A stretch of DNA of 64,000 bases, taken from NCBI RefSeq assembly GCF_032854445.1, contig NC_088302.1, positions 43,936,645-44,000,644 on the forward strand. Direction: 5' to 3'. The position numbers were made by a program, and so were the translations under genes. Shown piece after piece: positions 13,201 through 25,200 of this stretch (the first letter of the stretch is position 1; each line of letters starts with the position of its first letter). This DNA comes from Liolophura sinensis. Lineage: Eukaryota > Mollusca > Polyplacophora > Chitonida > Chitonidae. The notes beneath the pieces are model-generated. The model did not search any database. It was not told where the DNA came from and saw only the letters and a list, made by a program, of their open reading frames with translations.

Positions 13201-16200
13201 AAGTTTTATGGACAATGATAACAAATAATTGTTGCAGGTGGAGAGAAAAATGAGGAAGGTGTTCGAGTAAAGAAGCGAAAGTCCATGGGCACCTGTCCGT
13301 TCTATAAACAGGATCACCTACAGGATTACAGGGATAGGATTCTGGTAAGTCTGGGGACACCTGTCCATTCTATGAACAGGATCACCTACAGGGATAAAGG
13401 GATAGAATTCCGGTAAGTCTGGGGACACCTGTCCTTTCTATAAACAGGATCACAGGGATAGAATTCTGGTAAGTCTGGGGACACCTGTCCATTCTATGAA
13501 CAGGATCCCCTACAGGGATAAAGGGATAGAATTCCAGTAAGTCTGCTGACTCCTGTCCATTCTATAAACATGTCACCTACAGGGATAAAGGGATAGAATT
13601 CTGGTAAGTCTGGGGACACCTGTTCATTCTATAAACAGGATCACCTACAGGGATGAAGAGATAGAATTCTGGTAAGTCCGGGGACACCTGTCCGTTCTAT
13701 AAACAGGATCACCTAGAGGATTACAGGGATAGGCAGGGTTTGCACAGGGCCTTGAAAACGTTTTATCATACATAACTCAAGATTGCGGCCCTGGATCATA
13801 GATACTTATAGTATAACCGCATGTGTTGCAATCTTGACTAAATCTTCTTCTAACTCTGTAGCGTATGATACAGGATTATTTTGACCATTCTTAACAGGGA
13901 CGGTACATGAAAAAATGCCCAAAAATGTTAGTTTTGCAACTTAAAAATGCCTTACAAAGCAGAGGTTAACTTGTTCAGTTTATGTGATAGGGGAGGTAAC
14001 TCGTGGCAAACAGCCCAAGTCGCCAGGGCCAAAATGATTAACATGCATCTAATACATGATTAGAGGGATAGGATTTCAGAACCTGCTGAAATGCTGTCTT
14101 GCTAAGAGTGTTTAATTCTGTGCCATAAGCTGGTTCTCTCTGATCATTAGGTTATGTGTGAAAGACTGCCATGGGGCCTTTAATGGCTCAATTACCTAAA
14201 GTGCTGTTGTTCCCACATCAGTCAGTTCCTGACCATTGAAGTCTCAGGCTTGAATCCACTCCATGCTTTAAGGCAGGATGTTCTTAAGGTACCTGGCAAG
14301 AGTGGTGGTTTATTGGTTCCTCCATCCATAAAGCTGACAACTTTCATAAAAATGATTTACCCAATAAAATAAGTAATTACAAGTAGTGTTGTAACGGGTA
14401 ACCAAAGTGTAGTATTTTTCTCCTAAACCTGTAAACTTAATTTGTATTAGTAAGGAAGTAGTAGTAAAAACATAAATGATGATATCAGTGTTTAGATGTC
14501 TGTTCATTGTTAATTATTACTTTGGAAGCGTTTATCAGGTGAAAAGAAATTGAATTTTGTCATCAGATGGATGTGAATGATATAGAACAGATGGTAACAA
14601 TGGGTCGGCAGATGAAGGCATGCCCCTATTATGGCTCCAGGTTCGCCGTTCCATCAGCTCAGGTAAGTGGATCATAGAGATTGTAAGAGATCTGGTTTGT
14701 ATGCACTTCAGCTTTAGAGATGTGACATTGCCAAAAATTCAACTCCTTAGTAAACATAATTAAAGATGTCTATCATACACACCTTGTAGAAATTCCTTAA
14801 TAAATGTTGAGTTCTCAAGCACATCAGAGAAAAAGTATCTGTGACCGTTGGGTCTGTTTGTAAATAGGCTACATTATTTTCTAGTCTATAGGCTGTATTA
14901 TTTTCTGGTCTATAGGCTGTGTTATTTTTTGTCTATAGGCTATATTATTTTCTAGTCTGTGGGCTATATTATTTTCTTGTCTATAGGCTATACTATTTAT
15001 TAGTCTTTGGGCCATATTATTTTCTAGTCTATAGGCTATATTATTTTCTAGTCTATGGGCTATATTATTTTCTAGTCTATAGGCCATATTATTTTCTAAT
15101 CTGTGGGCTATATTATATTTCTGGTCTATAGGCTGTATTATTTCTAGTCTACAGGCTTTGTTATTTTCTAGTCTGTGGGCTATATTGTTTTGTAGTCTAT
15201 AGGCTATATTATTTTCTGGTCTACGGGCTATATTATTTTCTAGTCTGTAGGCTATATTATTTTCTAGTCTATAGGCTATATTATTTTCTAGTCTGGGCTA
15301 TATTATTGTTTAGTCTATGGGCTATATTATTTTCTAGTCTAAAGGTTATATGATTTTCTTGTCAATAGGCTATATTATCTATTAATCTATGGGCCATATT
15401 ATTTTCTAGTCTATAGGCTGTATTATTTTCTAGCCTATGGGCTATATTATTTTTTAGTCTATAGGCCATATTATTTTCTAACCTGTGGGCTATATTATAT
15501 TCCTAGTCTATAGGCTGTATTATTTTCTAGTCTATAGGCTATATTATTTTCTTGTCCATAGGCTATAATGTTTTCTAGTCTGTGGGCTGTATTGTTTTCT
15601 AGTCTACAGGCTATATTATTTTCTAGTCTGTTGGCTGTGTTGTTTTCCAGTCTTTGGGCTATATTGTTTAGTATATAGGCTATATTATTTTCTAGTCTAT
15701 AAGCTATATTATTTTCTAGTCTATGGGCTATATTGTTTTCTAGTCTATGGGCTATATTGTTTTCTAGTCTATAGGCTATATTATTTTCTAGTCTATAGGC
15801 TATATTATTTTCTAGTCTTTTCTATTAATGTAATTCAGACTGTATCCTGTAGTTGTGGTTCTTCAGTACAGAGCATGTGCTGTGGAAAATGTTGGTTTTC
15901 TCCCACTGTGTTCTGTACATTTAGGAGGTAGCCCTCCCCTATAACACCATCCTACAGCACTCGACAGGGGTTTTTCCCCACTGTGTTGTGTACATTCAGG
16001 TGGTAGCCCTCCCCTATAACACCATCCTGCACTGCTCTACATGGGTTTTCTCCCACTGTGTTCTGTACATTCAGGTGGTAGAGCACCCCTATAACACCAT
16101 CCTACACCACTTGACAAGGGTTTTCTCCCACTGTGTTCTGTACATTCAGGTGGTAGCGCACCCCCATAACACCATCCTACAGCACTCGACAAGGGTTTTC

Positions 16201-19200
16201 TCCCTCTGTGTTCTGTACATTCAGGTGGTAGCCCTCCCCTATAACACCATCCTGCACTGCTCTACGTGGGTTTTCTCCCACTGTGTTCTGTACATTCAGG
16301 TGGTAGAGCACCCCTATAACACCATCCTACACCACTCAACACGGGTTTTCTCCCTCTGTGTTCTGTACATTCAGGTGGTAGCTCTCCCCCCCTATAACAC
16401 CATCCTGCTCGTGCTACACAGCTTTTCACCCACTCTGTTTTGTACATTCAGGTGGTAGCCCTCCCCTATAACACCATCCTGCACCGCTCTACACGGGAGG
16501 CCTGTGGGATCAAGCTTGAGGGTAACATCGTCATCATAGACGAGGCTCATAACTTACTGGAAACCATCAACAATATTCACAGTGTTGAGGTCTGGGGCTC
16601 TCAGGTAGGTACTTTTAATAGACAGATGTCGGTGTTGTTACAGTAATTCTAGTTTGGGGGACATCTGGTCTGCTCCTTTCAGCACTTCTAATATCTGTCC
16701 TAAATTTAGAAGAATTACAGAAACATGTAGATGGGAAGTGGGGCTACACATGTAGGTTCTGGAGAAAACATTGGGGAGATACTTCACAAATATTGTATCA
16801 TTACAAATGTTATTTGTTATTATCCGAGGGTGCTGCATGTAGGTGAATGTATATACATTACTGACAGGTTGGGAATGACTGACTCATGGCCTCAAAGTAC
16901 AGGGGAATGGGAAGATAAGAATCATGGACTCAAAGTACTGGGAAGTGGGAAGATAAGAATCATGGACTCAAAGTACTGGGGTCATAAGTGGGAAGGTCTA
17001 CCAGCAACGGTCGTGGATGGTCGTGGGTTTCCCCCTGGCTTTGCGCGGTTTCCTCCCACCATAATGCTGGCCGCCGTCGTATAAGTGAAATATTCTTGAG
17101 TACGGCATTAAACAACAAACAAATAAATAAATAAATAAATCAAAGTACAGGGAAGTGGGAAGATAAGAATCATGAAATCAGATGTCAAGGTATGCTGCTT
17201 CACCAGATACCTCAACATTCCATAAAGGTCTTAGACCCTTATTAATTTTCCATGATCGACAATGTTAACATGTAGTTAGCTGCAAACATTCAACTCAGCC
17301 GCAAACATTCCATGGCCAATAAGCATTAGTGCCTATCGTGCCAAGCCAGTGGGAAAGCAGCGATAAAAATCTTGTCATAGGTTGACGTCATCAGCGTCAT
17401 CACTACCTGACACCTGGTGTCCTCCCACCAGCAGTTTCTAGCTTTCATAAATGAAGCTTTTACCTACCCAAAGGGGAGACAATTTGTAATATTTTCTCAC
17501 CAAAAATGTCCGACTGGCAGCAGAAAAAGACTGTGCACCATAATATACACAGAATTACATACACATAGAAAACGGAAGGGGTGATTTTATGATGGAAATA
17601 AGAAACCCATTTAAAGCAAAAACAAGATATGTACATTCTTTGGATAATAATATTTCTTAATTCTGGAAACTCTAGTAGTATGACTTTAAACTATCTGACC
17701 TATGTCACAACTCAATCCTTTTTCTGTTTTCAGCTTACACAAGCACTCTCCCAGCTCAGCCAGTACTTCCAGAGGTATCAGTCACGACTTAAGGCCAAGA
17801 ATCTTCTCTACATCAAACAGCTGTTATTTGTCCTGCAGGGCTTCCTCAGGTGTTTAGGAGGTAAGGCAATTTGTCAGGTACACTTTGGGACAGGAATTCA
17901 CATAGACACTTCTCACAGTTGTTTTTGACATTTTTTATCTGCTCAGTTTACCTACATGTAATCTGCAATGCTTTTAGCTGTTATATAGAGCATTTCTACA
18001 TTCCCTTTGATAAACATTCTAAAATATGTCTTGAAAATAATTATACTCATGAAGAGGCAATTACAGATTCCATCAATTTTACTGATTCAAATAATTCTAC
18101 CTTAGGCCTTAAATACACGTTTTTGACATTTTCCACTTGAAGCACTTCTATTGAAAAACGATCCAAGAAAACAAATGAATAAATAAATAAATAATGAGTG
18201 AGACATCCATTATATGTTAAATCACTACTGTTGTATATTTTGGTTTCTGTTACAGGAAAACCTGGGGTTGCAGCAGATCAGCAGACTAGGACAGATAAGG
18301 GTATTACAAACCTTCAAAGATTTCTGCATTTTGCCAAGCTTTTTTGCAGAATATTTTTTTCCCCAATAGTCCTACAGTCAGTATGGATGTATGTTTTAGA
18401 TGCATGTTAATTAAAGAAGTAAGATGCCCATGATCTTTTTGAAGAAAACACCTAAGCATTAGACAAAAGCACATCAGTCATGTAGCTGCATCAGCTTCCT
18501 CTGGTAGTACAGATGTGGTATTTTTATTATTCATCTATCACAAATTTAACATTTTATACTCTTGCAGCGCATGTACCATTCTCAGTGCTCGCTTTACATC
18601 ACAGCCACCAGAAAAGTTTTACCTTTGGACCCTGTGCAACGAACGTGGGCTTGTTTCGATTTAATGTAGCAGTCTCATAATCTCCTCGAGGAACTTCATC
18701 AACAAATTTGTTATAGGTGTACATTTTAATCATGTTGTGCATTCTTTAGAGAAAGAGATTGCATTAGCATGAAGTTTAAAGGTAGCGACAAAGGGTTTGT
18801 GGTGTGGTGGCAGTTGTGTAAACTAAAGGGAATGTAGAGAAGGACCCATGCGCTGTAAGGAGAATGCTCATGTAGCACTGTTACATTGCCATGCTCCTTC
18901 TGGAAGAGTTATGTCCCTTTAGCAGCATTATCTCCTATTGGTGGTAGTGTTTCAGAGCTGTATACATGTGCATCTATTCTGTTTCTTTCTTTGATTTAGA
19001 TGTAAAGCTACAGACGATCAACAATTTTTTGTTTGAGTCAAATCTAGATAATGTAAACCTGTTCAAGGTGAAGAAGTATTGTGAGAGAAGCCAGATATCC
19101 AAAAAGGTAAACTGGAAAAGTCTAATTATGGTTTTGAAAGCATTTTGGTACAAAACACCTTCCATATTACTTACAAGTTCCTTGTAATATCTAATTGCTA

Positions 19201-22200
19201 CCAGTAAGTGTTAATTTGTGTGACATCACATTAGATTTGCTTCTTGTGAAAAATATGATAGTTGCAGAGATGTTGCCTTGTATTTGAAATGCTACTAATG
19301 TACAAAATAAAAGTTTTTGTTAGCCTGCATAATATCATTTTAATCTCTTTCATTGCAGCTTAATGGGTTTGTTGAGAAGTATCAGCCACTAGTGGTCACT
19401 CAAGGTACATGCTGAATTATTTAACAGTATTTGATTGTTTCTTAATTCCATACTTAAGAATTGTTCATTTACACAATGGCTCAAAGTTTCTTGGTAAAGA
19501 CACAGGATTACCCATAGTAGTCCCATCATTTTCTAGTTCCATGGGATTTTTTTTTCTGTGTTTGACATAACAGCACATCAGATTAGTGAAAGACAAGTGC
19601 TCTCATTCAAAACTCATGGGTGGGTGTGGGGGGGGGGGGGGGCTCCTTTGCCGAGGTGGCTAGCATGCCAGGGTGGCGCAATGACGCAGGAGCCTCTCAC
19701 CATGAAGTTCAAGTCCAGCTCATGCTGGCTTCCTCTCTGGCCGTACATGGGAAGCAACCTATGGATGATCATGGATTTCCCCCGGGTTCTGCCTGGTTTC
19801 GTATAAGTGAAATATTCTTGAATATGGCATATAACACCAATCAAATAAATAAATAAATTAGTGTGCTCCTCTTGGTCCCAAGAACAATTGTAGCTGGAGA
19901 ATCTCGAAAATTCTGTCTGAAAATGAACACATTGCGCTGCAGGTACATCCATATTAATGTCCAACATGCTTAATTATAAATGAAAACCCAGCCTAAATTC
20001 TTTGTAATGCCAGGTCGAGTCAGACGGCACCAAACACTTTAAAAATGGTGCTTGTTGATGCCTCGCGTAGCTCTCAGCACTGAAAGATTAGAGCATGAAA
20101 CAGGACTGGTTGGCCTGGTGTCAGTATAATGTGACTGGTGGTAGAGTGTCTTGTCTGGTATCTCTGGCATGATACTTTATTGGCAGCAGCACGTCGGCGG
20201 CATGGGCTCGCCCTGACACAAGAAGACACAATATGTGCACACACACACCTAATAACTCATCATCATGTGACTGAAATTTTGTTTTGAAGTACAACACAAA
20301 AACCAAGCATACATACATGTACCTGTACATTAAGTACAACACAAGGACCAAGCATACATACATGTGTACCTGAACATGAAGTACAACACAAAAACCAAGC
20401 ATACATACATGTACATGAAGTACAACACAAAAACCAAGCATACATACATGTGTACCTGTACATGAAGTACAACACAAAAACCAAGCATACATACATGTAC
20501 ATACCTTAGAGCTGTGCCCTGATGTTAACAGCCACTGGCTTGTGTTTGTGATCACAAGTGTAATCCCAAATCAGATATTACCAGAGTCTCTGTAGGTCGC
20601 AGTTTTGACGTCTTGTTGTGATATGCCGAGGTGTTCAGGCAAAAGCGCGTTCTGATTGGTCAGCTGCATGGCAGTATATTGCTCTCTTAGGGTGGATGCT
20701 TCAGTGTGGCAATATTAAATGAGGCAAATGCTTTTGACTGACATAAGTTCTACATTTGAACATTATAATAGCTGCGTGGAAACTAAAATGTTGAGAAACT
20801 TTCAACCAATCTGAATGTATGGGGAAAGTCTGAGGTAATTTTTAACCCTTATTAAATAAAATGTACATATGCATCATTAAAGTATCTCACATGAAGTTTA
20901 ATAACATAACTTTTTGTCTTTGTTTTGTGATTGAGATATCACAGTTGAAGGTAAGCAAAATTGCTCACATCAAAAGTGAAAACTTGTGTTTCAGTTTTCA
21001 TCCATAGTTATTACTATAACCCGAGAATGCGGCGACTTCCATTTATGTCACGAGAACCCTTGTTTGCCTTTTAAATCTTATTTAAACATCATGTTTTCCG
21101 GTTGCTTTAACATGACACAGTCCATGGCTGCGTAGGTCTGCCTCCACCCTCTTCCTGAATAACTTGTTTATGTTATGTGGCGTCTTTTCTTTTATTTATC
21201 CTCTATAAGAACCAAAGAAGGAAGATGTCTCTGCCACGTCCGGAGTGAGTAGATTTTTGAAGGAGATGATTGATCAGAAGGCAAGCAAAGGTTCGGCCAT
21301 ACAGCAAGAAGGTGATTATATACCATTTCCAGTTAGTTGGTGAAACTGCCATTACGAGCATTAGCATTAAGCTCTGGTAATTTAATCCACAAGACATTCA
21401 TAGTTCAACATGACAAGAGTCCACAGCTAAAATATATTGACAACAGGAGGGTGAAGGTTAGCCAGAAATGGAAATGTGTTCAAATATCCCTTTTTGAGAC
21501 CATTTTGTCACAACAGATGTCCAGATTTCATTTTCCTTTATCTCCCTCATGTTAAAAGTGCTGAAATCTGGGTGTTCAAGTGGCACAAGTCTTCTATTTT
21601 ACCCGTCCACTTCAAAGGGTGGACTGGTAGCTGGCTACCTCTTTGATTGACACACGAACTTAATTTCAATCCTTGCGTTGTGCTGTTGTCAGTATTTGTG
21701 GTTTGCAGTATAAAATGTTCGGTTAAAAGAGAAGACAGCACGAGACCAAATATACATATTTTTATGTTATTTTTTTTATATTTGTGACGTTGCATAACCA
21801 AGATATCTTAGTTCAAAGTGAGCAAAGTTGAGCGCAGTGAGAAAATAAAAAATGCAGCCATGTTATCAATTTTAACCAATCAGGCAGCAATTATTCCTTT
21901 AGTCCCAGAACCCACCAATTTCTGCTGACATCACCTGAACATTTTATCTTTAAGACACGAGACTGAGGTACATGTGACAGGACCTCATATTTCCAGGTTC
22001 TCTAACATGGCAACTCTCACGATTTCATAAGAATTCCAGATTACAAGTTGGTTTTCAGAGTTACCAAGTTTGTCAGAACAAACTTGTTGTGGCCGTTTAG
22101 GTCAGTTTCCACCTCTCTTCTGAAATAATTGAGGTAAAATTATTTGTTGTCTTTTCTTCTAAGTAAGATATTTTAGGTGACCCCGCTGTGTGTTACAGAT

Positions 22201-25200
22201 GCCTGTGTTCCTGCTGTAGAGGAGAGGAAGGATACATACAGCAGTATGAGGTCACCGCTCATGCACATAGAGGGATTCCTTGAGGCTCTGACCAATGCTG
22301 ATAAAGACGGCAGAGTGGTTGTCAGCAAGCAAAGTGAGTCAGGTGTTAATAAGGCTGAAAAACGACCAATGCTGATAAAGATGACAGCATGGTTGTAAGC
22401 AAGTAGAGTAAGTCAGATGTTGATAAAACTGAAAACTGACCAATGCTGATTAAAAGGGCAGAATGGATGTCAACAAGCAAGTGTGGTGTTCATAAAACTG
22501 AAAACTGCCCAATGGGAATAAAGATGGCAGACTGATGGTCAGCAAACAGAGTAAGTCAGGTGTTAATAAAACTGAAAACATTATCTCTTGTTGTCTCATC
22601 TCACAAAAAGGCAGATTATTCCTCATAATGATACCACTTTGCATTGCTAAGGTTTGGTATTAAAGTGAAAGACAGCACCTGACTAATGTTTATGTCCACT
22701 GAAAGACTACCATTCAAAGTATCTTAAGCCTGCATTAAATAATTTCCTAAGATATTTTCAACCCATTCAGAGTTTAGTGAACTTTGTCTTGTCACAACTT
22801 GAGCACATCTCCATTATCAACATCAGGGTGATGTCACGTTTACTCTAGCGTTTACTCTAATGTCGATGGTATTAGATAGTGTAAGCAGTGGCCTATGGCA
22901 AACTTAAGTTGTGGACTTCAACAATGAAGGACCAAGTGATAGCTTTCTCAGAAATTGGACATACTGGAAGGATATTTCTTCCACTGCTTGAACTGCTCAT
23001 ACAGTAAACCCACTATGTCCTTTCTACAGTTAACGAGTAGCCTGCAAGTGCACGGCTGGGGTATTCCTGGTTCAGGTCGCAGCCTACGGAGGGGTTGCAC
23101 TGGTACCAGTAATTCTGACCCCTAGTAAATGTTTACAAAATTATAAAAGGATCGTTGTAGAGCTGGATTCATGCTCAAATCAAAGAAATATAAACAAATC
23201 TAAGCACCACAGAGGCTTATCTAGCCATTCAACTGTCACTGTTTTGTTTTTTTTTTTGTTTTTTTTGGCTTCAGTTTTGTAGTGGTGGCTTCTGAGATGA
23301 GAGCAAAGCAATCGATGACGCGGATGTCAGAGAAAGCACCTTGGCCTACACGCAGCGTTTCAATAATTTTAATATATTTTATGAAACAAAACTGAAAAAA
23401 ACATCTGTTGTATGCAAGGAAGGCAAAATTTAAAGTGATCATAGTCAGCAACTAAAGCTGAATTAATTAATAAAGTAGTAGTCCATAAATGTTTAAAAAA
23501 TATTTTAAAAATTCTACACTGCTTATCAACAAAATAAATAGCAAGCAATCGTCAGTGCCTAGCCACTCATTTGGTGATGCCATTTACCAGGTTATAGCTA
23601 GAAAGAGTGACATCGCAAGACCAAGGAGCTCTCCCGTATCATCAGTGTTAAGCAATTTGACAATGAGAAAATTTAAACATAAACACTTGATACCTAACCA
23701 GAGAGAATCAGCTCTGTTCCGTGTTTGAAGAGCCGATGTTTCTTTTAGTTTGGTGCTCAGTCAGGGCGATGTTCGTGAACACAAGCGTCGTGTTTTAGCG
23801 ATCCTGCTCATGCTCATCCTGCATGGGTGTAAGCATTTGGCCTAGCTTGCTATACCGACTTCAGGAGATTTACCATCAGAGCAGGACGTTCTGATTGATA
23901 ACAGACTCTGCCATTCAGATTTCTGGGAGATATTTAAGTAATAAACCTGACTTTGCTAAGGAAAAATAATGCAAAGTCACAGTGTTTTTTTTTTTTTTTT
24001 TTTTTTCAAGCAATGACTATCCTGAGGTGATTTTCTTGCCAGCTCACCCTGACAAGTTACTGCAGTATCCTGCCCAACATGTACACTGTGACATAGGTAG
24101 CTGTTCTCAGCTCTTTACTCATAAATGTGTGCTTCAATATGAATCAGTTTAACACTTAAACCCGCAAAGTCCAATTCATTGCATCGATATCTGTCTATCC
24201 ACTGTAAGAACCACACTGACAATCGAGGTCTAATAGGTTTTTTGACATGATAGCTAATTATCACATGATGCTTTCAGCTCTGGTGATTGGCCAATTTAAT
24301 TAGGATTTCCACAACTCGGAGTGATTTGTCCATCATTGCCATATCCTCGGTGCCGAACTTCATTTTTTCAGCTTTCAATACTTTTAAAGAATTTTTTACT
24401 TTTTTTTTTGTGATAACTGTGTTCTGTATCATTTTTTCTGTGTGCATATATTGGAAGACTTTATGTTGACATTAAATTCTTCACTTGTAATAAATTCAGA
24501 GAAAAAAAATTATATATTAAGATTTAATTAATTTTAAGCCTTATCCAGTGAGATGACGTCTTCTCATTCCCATAAACCTTCGGCATCCCTAATTAAATTT
24601 TCACTGACTGACATTTGTTATTTAGAAACAGCATGCTGACTAATTGCTAACATGAATGACAAAAAATATGTTTGTATAATTTGAACAGCGTGTCTAAGCA
24701 GGCCTAAGGTCTACTGGAGAATGCGGTTTTGGCCGAGACAGTATGCTACTGTCTGACATAATTTGTGATACCGTCTTGGAATACTACATGGCTTGTAAAT
24801 CAACTGATATCATGTGTGGTGGTCTGTAAATGATACAGACCTGCCCCACAACACTGTGTGAAATGGCCCTTTAGCTACGCGTAAATAAATCATTGTAAAC
24901 GATCTCAAAATGATGTCTTATGCAGTAGTTCTGTGTTATCATATGTGACTTCATGGAGTGAATGGGTAAAGACTTTGTCACAGTTTAGGCCGTGCAATCT
25001 GATTGCAACGTGTTTGATTGGATAAAATTCTCAAAATGGCTGCTTCGATTCACACCATACATTTTTGCAGCATTGTGGCCTGGGAAGACCAGACCACCTG
25101 TAAAGCCTGACTTGATATAATAATAGTATGATATTCTTGAATTTAATATAAAAATTAAAATAAGTTTAACTGTCCCTGTATTTGCCAGGTTGAAAATGTC

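Larger units (their letters stand above)
16605..17733 (+). other. DDX11: DDX11 intron v10
   Basis: Holds a short TIR element, a 38-bp minisatellite split by a SINE, and a dispersed repeat near 17316-17400 that recurs at 54190-54270 (ataaaaatcttg, cataggttgac). Confidence 0.7.
19405..21209 (+). other. DDX11: DDX11 intron v14
   Basis: Holds a G-run plus family-A SINE (19641-19857), a family-C SINE (19985-20290) and its amplified tail (20286-20503). The rest is unique. Confidence 0.75.

Noticed and set aside
13345-16451. Exon-edge arrays as assembly artefacts
   Set aside because: Copies differ by many substitutions and small indels, and they sit between unique sequence. A collapsed or duplicated assembly would give identical copies. 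Long reads would settle copy number.
15988-16458. Open frame of 156 codons with a repeated [10 protein letters not shown]-type motif
   Set aside because: It is the acceptor array read through; the 75-bp unit is a multiple of three. The frame stops inside the real exon.
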